Part shown: positions 12,716-24,536 of the stretch, one piece after another
Numbering within the stretch: position 1 is the stretch's first letter
Layout: the number at the start of each line of letters is the position of its first letter
Assembly (NCBI RefSeq): GCF_016808095.1
Contig: NC_068974.1
Span: 4,774,001-4,838,000, forward strand
Direction of reading: 5' to 3'
Source: Vigna angularis
Taxonomy: Eukaryota > Streptophyta > Magnoliopsida > Fabales > Fabaceae
Length of the DNA: 64,000 nt
Program-made: the position numbers and the translations under genes
Notes under the pieces: model-generated
What the model saw: the letters and a program-made list of their open reading frames with translations, nothing else
The model's database searches: none
What the model was told of the DNA's origin: nothing

Positions 12716-13979
12716 CTGCACATTTAATAGGTAATATCATAATAACACAAAATGTATTACAGTTTACAGAAAAGTCACAATTTTTATTCATCTGAACTCA
12801 AACAGACATGATATTTGATTTGCAAATCAGACACCACATAAAATGGTGGCCACCCTTTAGGTTACAGAGTCCAAACATCTAAATGTTCCAATATAAGAAC
12901 CTAACATTGACTTATGAAGAACAGAAAGAACATTTATTTTTCTTGCTAAATCAATGATAAATGATAATGCTCAAATCAATGAATTTTCATTCTACATTAT
13001 ATCAACAAATCTTGTTAACCATTCCAATATACCACAAAGAGTGAGAAAAGCATTCATACCACAAAATTCAGCTTTCATCCCAGCATCTCCCCTTTCCTTG
13101 CAGCTCTGACTTAGAGGCAACAAGATTTATTAGCACAAACATTCCAATATAAGCATAATTTTTTAGCTAAAGCAAAGATCATTCACAGATACAATGACTC
13201 CACAATAAGGTCTTAAAACAAACACTCCTTTATAATGCAAGAAAGCCATAACATATATCCCTTTTGAAAGGGAAAGGGAAAAACATTATTACCTTTGGGT
13301 TGTACAGTTCCAGTTAAAGGAGAAGTGTTACGGCAGAGTGTGGCAAAGCCTTCGACGGCGACGAGCCTTCGAACGGCGGCGAGCCTTCGATTGCTCAAAA
13401 ACTGAAAACTATTATCTTCTAATCACCATCAAACTGAAAAACAACCTAGAGTAACCAAAACTAACCCCACAGAAAAACTATTATACAACTATTTTTATAG
13501 AAAAACTAAAGGAAGGAAAAAGGGAAGGGAAATAAAAACCCAAACCATGCTTCGCGCTCCTCTTCGAGTGACTTCGCACCAGCTTTAACAAAGGGTTTTG
13601 TTCGCGCCCCTCAATCATCCCCTTTTGTAGCTTCAATATTTGTAGACAGCCTCTGGTCCATTGAATCGAGCCTCCTAGTCCATCGTCGCGAAAGAACCAT
13701 GGAACTCTCTTCCAATTTCTCTCAATCCTCTCGAACCCTAGCTTCAAGGGTTTTCAATTTGGGGGTGAAATTCTCAGTTAGGGAGAAACTGTGGTTCACA
13801 GTTAACTGCACTTAAATTGTGTAAAGTTCAGTTTGTTTTAATTGAACTGTAGAATAGTTTAATTAGTTTTAGTTAAAATAAGTTTAGTTTTTTTAAGTAT
13901 AATATAATTCAGTTAATTGTAGTTCCAGTACAGTTTGCTGAATTATGCCCAACCCTAGTCATAATTGGCACCACTTATT

Positions 13980-15410
13980 TGTTTACTGAGGTTGGATGTG
14001 TTCTTGACAAATTTTGTTCATCATGTGGTGATTATCACCATAATGATGCATGACTTTATTAGTGCATTGACATGACAAATAATCACTTTTGGATTAAATA
14101 TTATGTCCACAATTTTGTGATCCTGCATGTGCAAAAGTCTAGACATACGTCCCTAGTTAATTGCACTTTGGTCCCCACCTAATTATGCAATTTTTTATTA
14201 TTGATTTTGGATGTTTTGTTGATGTTCATTATATACACATTGATGAGTATTTTATGTGAATACTTGAGAATGAATATATTTTCTTAATAAAAATTATGTG
14301 AACAATTATGTTGACATTCTTGTACAAAAATTTATGTTTAGGTCTCCAAAATTTAGGATTTGTTTTACTGATTTTTTATGATGTTGACAGTTTTGGTTAA
14401 TTATGTGGTTCATTATTGTCATCATAGATGAGTTTTTTTTGCATTAATATGACAATGAATGTTTTTTCCTAATAAAAATAATGTGTAGACCTTCTTATGC
14501 AGAAGCTTAGTTTTAGGTCCTCACTTATTTGATCTTTTGTCCCACCCAATTGTGTAGTTTGATTTATACAAATTTTGAATGTTGTTGACAGATTTGGTTA
14601 AATATGTGATCATTATTGCCTACATAGATGAGTTTCTTGTGCATTAACATGACAATGAATATTTTTTCCTATTAAAAATTGATGTCAAGAACTGTGTAGA
14701 CTTTCTTGTGCATAAACATAATTGTAGTTCCCCACTTATTTGATCCTTTCTCCTCACCTAATTATGCAGTCTAATTTTTACAGATTTTGGATGTTGTTGA
14801 TTGATTTGGTTAAATATGTGGCCATTATTGCGTGCATAGATGAGTTGTTTGTGTATTAACATGACAATGAATATTCTTTTCCTATTAAAAATTGATGCCA
14901 AGAATTGTGTAGACCTTTATGTGCAGAAGCATAGTTGTAGGTCCCCAGTTATCTTATCCTTGGTCCCCACCTAAATATGAAGTTTGATTATTATAGATTT
15001 TGGATGTTGTTGACATATTTGGTTAAATATGTGGTGATTATTGCATTCATAAATGAGTCTTTTGTGCATCAACAAGTGTGTTGACCTTCTTGTGCATATT
15101 TTTAGCTTTGGGTCCCTAGTTTTTTTATCCTTGGTCCATACCCAATTGTGTATATTCGATAATTTTGATAGATTTGGTTAATTATGTGATCATTATTGCG
15201 TTGCATGGATGAGATGTTTGTGCATTAACATGACAATGAAAAGTTTTTTAATGATGTCAACAATTATGTTGACCTTTTTGATCAAAAGTTTAACTTTAGG
15301 TCCCTAGTTATTTGATCCTTGATCCCGACCCAATTGTACAATTTTATTTTTACATATTTTGGATGTTCTTGAGAGATTCATTTAATTATGTCGTCATTAT
15401 TGCCTTTGTT
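13980..15410. repeat. Tandem array, unit ~200-212 bp, about 6-7 diverged copies
   Basis: The phrase GACAATGAAT recurs at 14451, 14651, 14863 and 15232, and phrases such as TTTTGGATGTTGTTGACA and GGTCCCCACTTATTTGATCC recur in register. Units are diverged and one near 15070 is truncated. The array follows the Ulp1-type remnant and may be the repetitive 3' part of that transposon. Confidence 0.75.
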
Positions 15411-17080
15411 ATAAGAAAAGATCGTCTATAAGACAAGACCGTCTAACACTTTCATGTTTTGAAGTTTAACAAATAACAATAAACGAAATGAGTGTTTGAA
15501 AAAATATTATCTTTGTGAAATTAGTATCGTTGAATGAAAAAATTTCTTATGAAAAAGCATTGTGAAATCTAAATAGTTAGAGGAAAACTTTAGTAAACAC
15601 ACTGATATCTTAGCAGACGCACTATCAAGTAATACTTTAGTAAACGCGTGAATATTTTATATGAGTTTCTCTAAACACGCTCTTGCTATTACTAAACAAT
15701 GCTATACGTGCTCTCACTATACCTTGCAAAATAATGTGCTAAATGATGTTTTTCGAAAATGCGCTAAAGTTATAGTGATGGAGATTGCTTTGAGGAGACT
15801 CCTTCAATGTAAGATGATCTTCCAAGTGGGTTGATGAAGCTTCTTCAAAGGGTGGACTCCATATGAACAACGATAGTAGCGGAAGCAAATAAAGATGAAG
15901 AGATGTTGTTAATGTTGTTGGATGGTCTTTGTAGAAGTCCTTTTAGGAGGTGAGGCGAACCATGAAGGAGAAGGTAAGAAGAAGTCTAAAGAAAGACTTG
16001 CAATTTTTGCAAAGTAACTCTACATTCAACTAGTTCTAACTTTTTACAAAGGGGTGCCTCTCCTTTTATAGGTGAAAGAGAGAGCTAGATTACATTGAAT
16101 CCTAAAAGAGCCTAGAAACTTCTTTGGTCAAGGGGGATGAATGAGAGCCTCTTTCCTCTTTTTCATCCAATCATATCTTGCATTTCCTTAATCTAATCAC
16201 ATGCAAGGAGCCTTTGTTCAAGTACCTTAAGGTTATAAACAAGCTGGATCACGTCCCATGAAACCCAACTCAAGAAAAAAATGCCAAAACTCGTTCAAGA
16301 CATCATTCTGTCAGCTCTGACCTTACTTTGTTGGAAACTAGACTCAAAGAGCTTTCCAATGACTACAAGCACGTATCATTTGGACCTTTGAGCTAGGTGC
16401 AGCTACAATACCAAAAATGGGTTGCGTGAAATCAAGTCTAGAAAAAGGAAGATAACTTGGCCAAAATACAAGGACCAAAACAAAGACTTATGTACATATT
16501 TACAAAAATGTTTAAAGATAAAAGAAGAAGTTTTAATATGTGATCCTCTTGAAGTTCCATCTTTTCCTTCCATCTTCTAATGTCTTCTAAGATTTGAAGG
16601 AAGACAAGAGTCAACTTTAAAGTCCTTCTTCTACTTCCAATCTTCTAGCCTTAGCTTAAGTTGACTCCTTGGCTTGATATCAATTTAGTTCCCTAAATGG
16701 GTTTCCATCATATAGACATTGCTCTAAAAACATGTGTTGAAAGACATCATGCTAAAACACGCTCTTGAAACTTAACAAAAATCACTAAAAGATGCGTTGT
16801 TAGTAAACACCTCCTGAAGCCTAAACGATACCTTGTACCAAGTTATATCTTCATCAAACGATGGAACCTTTATGAACTACTTAGTTTCTTCTTTGAAATG
16901 CTTAAACGATCAAATCTTGTTTGAAAGATAGAAAATTTGAAAAGCACATAGTTGTTCTGAGCACACATTAAAGAGCATTAAATGCACAATGTCTCAAAAC
17001 AAAAAAAGTGATAAGAAAAAGGACATATCTGTCTCCATGCATATCTACTCTACTCTTTGCAGTTTCCTGTAACGCCTCAA
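15411..17080 (-). mobile_element. Probable LTR-derived segment (unclassified)
   Basis: Minus-strand sequence has a TATA-like CCTATAAAAGG near 16060-16075 followed by a leader-like, ORF-free stretch, as in plant LTR promoters. Words such as TCGTCTA, AAGACAAG and GCTAAA recur. No matching second LTR, primer site or TSD was found, so the call is tentative. Confidence 0.3.
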
Positions 17081-17403
17081 TTTCCAGGGTATCACGGGTT
17101 ACTCAAACAACGGTAAAATTTTAAAATTTAACTTAGCACGAAAACATATTTTCAAAAATTTCAACATTCAACGACATAATTTATTCCAAACATAATAGTT
17201 TTAAAAACATTTGTCCAATAAAAATAACAAAGGAAATAAAACAACTTCAATTACATTGTATAAAGATTCAAATGCAATAACTTTGAATAAAAACCCCAAG
17301 TTTGTCCCTTGTTATCTCTCGAATCTATTATGCCTCAGCACCATCTACAACATCATCTGCTTATATATAACGCATTATACGATCATAGCCAACATTATAT
17401 ACT

Positions 17404-17760
17404 CTCGTGGTTAAGCAAGAAGCATAACACAATTGCACTATCAACTGTAAAAGCGGAATATATATCTACCGCTCACTAATTCTCACAACTACTTTGCATC
17501 ACGAATCAACTAAAAGATTATAACTACTTCGAAGGTAAGAGCCCTATCTATTGTGATAATAATGATGTTATTATTTTATCTAAGAACCCTACATTGCATT
17601 CACACGTAAAGCATATTGAGGTCAACATCATTTCATACGTGATCATGTTAACAAGGATACTGTGGATTTACAATATGTAAACACAGAGGATCAGCTAGTT
17701 GACATCTTCATTAAACCACTAGTTGACGATAAACTTTATTGTCTAATCACCGTTTTGTGT
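17404..17760 (+). pseudogene. copia RNase H / pol C-terminal remnant
   Basis: Plus-strand reading LSKKHNTIALSTVKAEYIST...KSPIYCDNNDVIILSKNPTLHS..VKHIEV, then DLQYVNTEDQLVDIFIKPLVD after a frameshift. This is the C-terminal end of a Ty1/copia polyprotein (RNase H; the last part is the usual NTEDQLADIFTKPL). The reading is broken by stops and a frameshift. No 5' part of the element is present. Confidence 0.8.
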
Positions 17761-18409
17761 ATGAGAATCGTTGAATGAATTTGACTTAACATGTTTAGTG
17801 TGCTCATATAGCGTCTAGAGACAAAAGTCAAAGACTCGTCGTCTAAGTGACGTCATATATAACATCATCTAAGACAAATCGTCTACAAGACAACTGCATA
17901 CATGCATAAGTTGTGTCTAATACTAAGCCCATCTAGATGTTGTCTAAGATTTCCAATAACTGCAAATGACAGATCATCACAATTCAAAATCTGAATCTTA
18001 TCATCAATTCTCTCAGCACATGTTGCGTGTCAATCAAGCCATTAATTTTTAATATCAATTCTCTCTCTCTCTCTCGCTCTCTCTCTCTCTTCCTCGTATT
18101 TATAATTTTCGAAATGGATCTTGGATTAACGATGACCTAATCACGACCCAATTGCTGGTAATTCTGCTTTGTTCTAAACTAATTAACATTTGTGTTAATG
18201 CCACAGGGACCTGACCGTTCAGTTGGTCAAATGATAGTCATTCGATCTAACACGTAAGAATGACCATACGACCATGCAGTACAGTTACACCAATTTCTTA
18301 AATTAAAATAAAATGTTAACAAAATTTATAGAATTTCAAATAAGTTTCTAAAATCAATCACTTCTTGTTATTCAAGTCTCTATGCATACGTTCATATTAT
18401 CACTTTGAT
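17761..18409. other. Post-copia sequence, no gene seen
   Basis: Continues from the copia remnant with TCGTCTAAG-type words (17830-17900) that resemble LTR text of the same element. It includes a (CT)n run at about 18058-18092. Confidence 0.4.
18058..18092. repeat. (CT)n microsatellite
   Basis: Roughly 17 CT units with one CG interruption. Confidence 0.9.
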
Positions 18410-18414
18410 AGAAT

Positions 18415-18720
18415 TTTTTTTTACCCTTTGTTCACTTGAATGGATTTGGGGGAGAATGATTGAGTGGATTTGAAGAGAAATTTTTTTGTTGTTTATTTGA
18501 GTGAATTTGGAGGTAAGTGAGAGTGAATTTGAAAGCACTGTTTGTGAGAATTAGTGTAGAATTTGATTGATGTGACAGATTAAAAAAATTTACTTCCAAA
18601 TCCACTCTCACTTACCTCCAAATTCACTCAAATAAACAACAACAAAAATTTATTTTCAAATCTTCTCAAATCTACTCAATCACTCTCCTCCAAATTCATT
18701 CAAAGTGAATAAAGCCTAAG
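18415..18720. mobile_element. Foldback MITE, ~300 bp
   Basis: Two long inverted arms of about 125 bp. The left arm reads TTCACTTGAATGGATTTGGG ... TTATTTGAGTGAATTTGGAG and the right arm is its near reverse complement ending CATTCAAAGTGAATAAAGCC. A short loop of about 50 bp separates them. No coding capacity. The flanking TSD is ambiguous (TTA/TAA), so the superfamily is left open. Confidence 0.75.
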
Positions 18721-19830
18721 GAATAATTATATTGTTAATTTATAGTTTTAAACTTGTTTATTTGTTTTTATTTTGTTAAATATTTAAGTCCATAAATTCA
18801 TCCTAACTTAAAACCTTTTAGTCTTTAGTGTTAAAGATAAAGAATTATAGTATAAAATCCCTAGGAAATTTTAGCAAAGGTAGCTATAATGTCATTTTAT
18901 AAATGATACACTACTTTTTGTTTTTGTTGTCATTGGACATTGTTTGAGATTCCTCCCATGCATTTGACCGAAAGAGGGGTTGAAAGAGACGTGCATGAGT
19001 AGATGGCCACACATGCCAAGATGCATGTGGAGATGAAACCAAACCCTACCCCACAATGACCCAATTTCTAATCAAAATCGACGAAGCCTACATAAATCTT
19101 CGACAGTGTAAATCCCTAAAACAACTCTCGTAGGTGGGCCCAAATGCTGATTAGTCATGCAACAAAGGGCCCCACCACCCATCACCTACACTTGCCATGC
19201 TTCACACCAGGTGGAGCTATCCAAATTTCAACAATCAAACCCTATACATTGTTCCAACTACTGTTTGTGTATATTAGTTTTCAACTCTCTTCCAATGCAT
19301 TGATTCAAAACAATCTCAATAAACATCTTTTCTTATATTTCATTAATCTTTGAAGATATTGTGATTTATCTTAAATATTATTTTTTCTATTTTATACATA
19401 TAAATACATTAAACACACATCTTTTAACGAAATATTTTAGAATTCGTAACCTTACATAAATGTAAAAAAATATATATATATTAAGAAAATTACATATATT
19501 TTGTATGTTTAAGGTTATCATATATGTTGATATATTCAATATCCTTATATATTGGTAAGAATGTGATAGAGTTTAAATTATAAAGTTAACAATACTTTAA
19601 ATATGATTAACCTTAATGGTATTATATAAATGAATTCGAAATCGAAACATTTTTTTGAGATAAGAAAAATACATGTTATTGAAAATAATCAGTATTTTCA
19701 TATATTTTAATTAGTTACATTGTAATTTTAGTTTCCTTCTATCATTCATCTATCAGCATGTATTTTTTCTGATATTTTAGTTTTTGTATTTAAAAAGATT
19801 ATAATTTTATTGAATTCACATTGAACACAC
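18721..19830. other. Spacer, no gene seen
   Basis: AT-rich; one moderately GC-rich patch at 18950-19210 without a convincing frame. Confidence 0.45.
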
Positions 19831-20042
19831 ACACAGTTTTGTACATTTCGATTTACTAAATCATTTTTTGATGGTACTTTAAATGAATGTGTTAGACCTA
19901 TGACTTAAGTGGATAAAAAAATATGTAAAATTAAGAACACAGTTTTGTACATTTCGATTTACTAAATCATTTTTTGACGGTACTTTAAATGAATGTGTTA
20001 GACCTATGACTTAAGTGGATAAAAAAATATGTAAAATTAAGA
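19831..20042. repeat. Near-perfect 106-bp tandem duplication
   Basis: Two copies, 19831-19936 and 19937-20042, starting ACACAGTTTTGTACATTTCG. I see a single-base difference (GATGG versus GACGG). The identity indicates a recent duplication. Confidence 0.9.
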
Positions 20043-21313
20043 ATTGAATAAAAATTATAAGCTTTCTAAAATCCTAAAAATACAGAAAAAAAAGTATAGA
20101 AACCAAAATGGGAAACCATAAATTAAAACGATCAAAATAGCAGTCTCAGTATTTCAAGAAATTAATTTTTCACTTATGATGAAGTGACATGATAATTTAC
20201 TCAAAAGCATGAAAATGTGAAAATTAAATTTCTCATATACTTAAATGATATACTAATCAAAAGATTATGTCACATCACTTTAACTCTTTCGAACTATTAC
20301 CGTGTTAAGAAACAACTAATAATATACTCTTTAATAGTTTTTAACAAATTTATTTATTAAGTAAAATTTATGTAAGTCTCACTACTAAATATGTAAATCT
20401 CATCATCTATTTAATACGTTCATAAATCTTTCATTGTCTATTTCATAAGTTTATAAATCTTAACTAATAAAGTGAAATGTATCTAAAAACGGAGTGTTAA
20501 AAGGGAGTTTTGCTTACCGTATCGTATTCGTATTCTTTTTCCAAGAACCAGGTATATACGCAAAGTAATTTATTGATATCCGCAATATCTAAAGTATGAT
20601 AAGAAGATAAGATTAATTTTCTTGATAAGAGTTTCTTTTATAGATACAAAATTTAAATTTGAAATTGATTAGTGTCAATTGCTATAAAGTACTAGCGTGC
20701 TTGATTTTTTGGGGAAATTGTAAAACATAACTTAAGCAAAAATTAAAAGAAGAAAAAAGATCACCATTGATATTTTATAAGTACAAAAGTTTACACCGAG
20801 CTTTGTCTGCGAATGGTAACGATGGTATACACAACCCTGCTTGCCTAATTAATGTTCATTTAATGATGTTCCTGGTACTCACATTTTTCTTTTATATAAT
20901 TACCATTTAAATTGTTATTTTAAAATATATTTTGCCATGCATAAGCAAACACATTTTCATACAAACTCCTTATATCTCAGCACCACTTTCATATAAGCTC
21001 TATTAGTTAGACCAAATTCTAAAAAAATCTGTCTTAATTAGTAGTGATAATTATCTAAAGAATATTTACTAGTTAGTGAAAAATAGATTTCAAAAGAATA
21101 CATTTTGTCTTAGTTTATGAATGGTTAGTGTCTAAACAATACTTTGTATTAGTGATTATAGTCTAAACAATCTTAGTTAAGATTCATTAAGGTTCAAATA
21201 TTAGTTAGTTTTTAGTTAGGAATATTATGTTTCAAAATATACTTAAGACTTTTAACTAGAAATGATTGGGTATACAAATAATACTTGGATTTTTAATAAG
21301 ACTAAATTGCATT
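20043..21313. other. Spacer, no gene seen
   Basis: AT-rich, without recognisable coding or repeat structure. Confidence 0.45.
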
Positions 21314-21600
21314 CACTAGAAAAAAAGTTCATAGATAAATCATAGACAAGTGTTATCTATGTGAGCGTTGTCTATTAATAGATAATACATCTAAAAAAAT
21401 ATTGTTTATTGGTAGTTGACAAACCACGTTTATTTAAAAAAAAGAGTTGTCTATTAGTGTCTGACAATAAACAATGCTTATTTAAAAAAGTGTTGTCTAT
21501 TAGTATTTGACAATAGACAATGCTCATATAAATAAACGCTGTCTATTATCAGCCACCAATAGACAACGTTTATTTAAAAAAGTGTTATCTATTAGTCCAA
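21314..21600. mobile_element. CACTA-type terminus with subterminal repeats
   Basis: Begins CACTAGAAAAAAAG. It is followed by five or so copies of TGTCTATTRGT...GACAATAGACAAYG...TTATTTAAAAAAGTG, about 60-65 bp each, some facing the other way. This is the layout of CACTA subterminal regions. A matching opposite end was not found, so the element is truncated or very long. Confidence 0.55.
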
Positions 21601-21839
21601 TTATTTTATTAAAAAAATAATTTTTCAATAAAGTGTAATGAAAAATATAAAATATTTGTTCTATTATGTGCAAATCTGAGCTATCTATATGTTCTATTAT
21701 ATACAAAAAATATATTAAATATTACAAAAAATATGAAAAAGACCAAGACAAAACTCCCAAAAAGTACATTAAGAAGTACATCGAGAGGGGATATCTCTGT
21801 ATTCTTGTAACTCTATCATTATAGTGAAATCCCTTCAAC

Positions 21840-21975
21840 TAAGAAGAATCAGAAGAAGAAAAAGAAGACAATGAAGAAGAAGAAGACAACGAAGATGATG
21901 ATGATAATAACGATGAGCCAAATGATAATAATAATAATGACAATTTTGACGACGATGATGATGATGGTGATTGAA
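21840..21975 (+). pseudogene. Acidic low-complexity coding tail, transposon-associated
   Basis: Plus-strand frame EESEEEKEDNEEEED...DDDDNNDEPND...FDDDDDDGD then a stop. Upstream in the same frame stops occur. Acidic C-terminal tails are common in plant transposon proteins, but I cannot name this one. Confidence 0.3.
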
Positions 21976-23446
21976 TTAACAGATATATTGTGCTTTGTAC
22001 AAACTATAATTTAAAAACATTTGATGATGTGTATATCATGCTCAAAAGTTGTATATGTAAATTATACATTCAATTCATTTTGAAAAGAATTGGATATTCA
22101 TCTTTTGTGGCATAAGTCAATCATTTCATTTCATTTCTAACCATTTCATTGCAGTAATGACAGGAGAGCATTCATCGAAAAATACTCTTTTGACCTTTCC
22201 TAACTCCACCCACATACAATTTTCATGCTTCCAGATCAAAATCAATTAGTTCAATCGGTTCAAACATCAATTAATTCATCACATCATGCATAGGAATCAA
22301 AACCCCTAAAAATTCATGCTTCAACAATCAAATTCATGCTCAAGAACCCTAGAATGAAAAATGCTTGACTTACTTGGGTGGAGATGCTAAATGGGTAGAG
22401 AATGCTTACAAACTGTGAAGAACAATGATGCTCTCTCCAACCCCAAACTTAGATGGAAAGCTAGTTAGAAAGTGAGTGGAAGGGAGATTTTCTCAAAAGG
22501 AATGAAGGGAAAAATGTAAAGAACCTTTGGAAAAGTGTTTAGGAGTGTCTGTGCAGAGAAGAATCTGAAAATAGAGGCCAAGGCGTGACTTAGGGTATAA
22601 AAGTAACCTAATGGGCTCAGGTTCCGCTAAAGGGCAACCTAAGCTCAATCTGTGATACCACCGCTCAGCGGCACTTTTGTGTTGTGCTTTTCTTCTTCCT
22701 AGCTTGACCTAGGTGCCTTCTACTCATGCCCCTCACTTGCTCCCTACAATTAAGTTCTCAGATCACTCATGCATCCAATTCCCTATCATGCAACTAAAGC
22801 AGAAGAATCAACAAAAATACAATCAATCAACTGGGTTGCCTCCCAGGTAGCGCATGTTTAACGTCACGAGCCTGACCCAAACATCCACCAACACCCATCA
22901 GTAGGTGTCAAACCTAGTATCTTTCAGTAGATACTTAACCACCTAGCATCCTTCAGTAGATGCTATACCCAGAAATTTACAGAAGTAATGTCCAAGTTTA
23001 TAAAAATTTACAAAACCAAAATAAAATCAAAAGAAAAATTGTCCTCAAATCACTGGAATGCCTCCCAACAAGCGCTCTTTTAACGTCACTAGCTTGACCC
23101 AATAAAGCTCATGTTCCATCTTCATGGTTGATGTTCATATCACCCCAACTCATCAACTACTTTCGGTCCAGTTTTCTGACTCTTCTGGAATGTGGAGACT
23201 CTATCTCTATCACCTCATTTTCTTTGTAGTCTTTCACAACCCACAACTTGTTTTTGAATTTCACAGGTTTACCAAGTTGGAGTCCTTCTTGCATCCAGTC
23301 ATCATGGACCTTTCTTAGTTTTCAATCTTTTCTTCTTCCTGTACCTGAAACAAAAAACAATGTTTACCTTTGACATTTGACTTTTCATCTTGAGGGCTAG
23401 TCATGAGTACATCTTGATATGTAGCTTTATGACTAGCTTCTTCCTC

Positions 23447-24004
23447 CTACATCTGCCTCTCTTCTTTGAAGACATTTACAACAACTTTTTCTTCTCGGTC
23501 TTGGAACACCACTATGCCTTCATCCACATCAATGATGACTTTGGCCGTTTTCATAAACGGTCTTCCGAGAATAATAGGTATCCTCTCATCCTCCATTTCC
23601 ATCACCACAAAGTCCACCAAGAACTGTAGTTTTCCTACACAAACTATAACATCTTCTGCTATACCATAAGGATTCTTTGAGGATCCATCTGCCATTAATA
23701 AATTCATCTTTATAGGTTTCACATCAAGATCACCAATCTGCTCAAGTAAGGAATAAGGCATCAAGTTAACACTAGATCCTAAATCAAGTAAATCCATCTT
23801 TATCCTTTTCTTCCCTATAGTACATGGAATGGAGAAACCTCCTGGATCTTTTGCTTTTGGAGGGAATGGCTTCTTTTTAATAGCTTTATACTCCTTTGTC
23901 TCATCGTCTCTACGTCTTTTCTTTGTAGAGACTTCTTCCTCAGGCTTTATATAAACTACAATGTGCTGTAATATCTCCTTAAAAGGTACATCACTATCCA
24001 ACAT
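23447..24004 (-). pseudogene. Retroviral-type aspartic protease domain of the Athila-like element
   Basis: A 185-residue open frame. Around residue 75 it reads MDLLDLGSSVNLMPYSLLEQ, the protease active-site loop with D-L-G-S where D-T/S-G-A is usual. ILGRPFMKTAKVIIDVDEG near residue 150 is the C-terminal ILGRPF signature of plant gypsy proteases. Translation as part of a gag-PR polyprotein is normal for the family. Here the frame upstream is broken, so it is probably inactive. Confidence 0.75.
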
Positions 24005-24055
24005 CTTAAATATTTTTGTAAAGTCAAATTGTTTCTCATGATCTGTTGGGAAAGG

Positions 24056-24190
24056 AAGAATGTGTCCACTCTTTATCTTTCTTATCTCTTCTTTCTGTTT
24101 TCTCTTTTCTCTCTTCTTTTTCTTTTTCTCTCTTTTTTCTCTCTTCTTTTTCTTTTTCTCTCTTTTTTCTCTCTTCTTTTTCTTTCTCTC
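24056..24190 (-). repeat. 30-bp tandem repeat coding (KKREKEKEER)n
   Basis: Three tandem copies of a 30-bp unit in the gag-protease linker code for alternating Lys/Arg and Glu. The plus strand shows it as CT/TTC-rich text. Copy number is likely variable between element copies. Confidence 0.85.
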
Positions 24191-24536
24191 TTTCTAACTC
24201 AACTGTTTCAGCATTTACACTCACTAACACCTTACATTCTTCCCTAGGGTTAACCTCAGTATTAGCCCCAAAATTTTTGTCAGGCCTTTTTTCCAACTGC
24301 TTAGTAATTTGACCCACTTGCATCTTCAAGTTCTTAATAGCAGCTTCAGTGCTCTTTTGAGTGGATGTAGTTGCCTGTATGAATTGTTGAAGAGTTTCTT
24401 CCATCCTTATTGATCTTTCATTAAGTGTAGCCATTTGTTGTCATAAGGTTGGTTGTTGTTGTTGCTTGTTAAATTGCCTTGATTGTCCAGCTTTCCCACT
24501 TTGTCCTTGACCAATACTTGGGTGTGGTTTCCACCC

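Larger units (their letters stand above)
10820..13957. mobile_element. hAT-superfamily element carrying captured gene exons, 3138 bp
   Basis: The ends are short inverted repeats, TAGGGGTGGGC on the left and GCCCAACCCTA on the right. They are flanked by a perfect 8-bp target-site duplication, GTCATAAT (10812-10819 and 13958-13965), the hAT signature. Subterminal regions are rich in CAGTT/AACTG words on both sides. No hAT transposase is seen, so the element is non-autonomous. Its interior holds spliced exons of a dienelactone-hydrolase-like gene (12146-12715, minus) and coiled-coil-like coding patches (11090-11450, minus). GC-rich sequence at 13310-13740 may be a further captured leader or promoter. 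Confidence 0.88.

Noticed and set aside
15411..17080. Complete LTR element
   Set aside because: A promoter-like stretch is visible, but no second LTR, primer site, TSD or coding region could be tied to it.
18415..18720. Foldback considered as a microRNA precursor
   Set aside because: Arms of ~125 bp pair almost end to end with long matches, the pattern of a MITE; a MIRNA call would need small-RNA evidence.
24029..24312. Plus-strand Ser/Phe/Leu-rich ORFs that look like membrane proteins
   Set aside because: Complement of the Glu/Lys-rich repeat of the antisense gag-protease linker.
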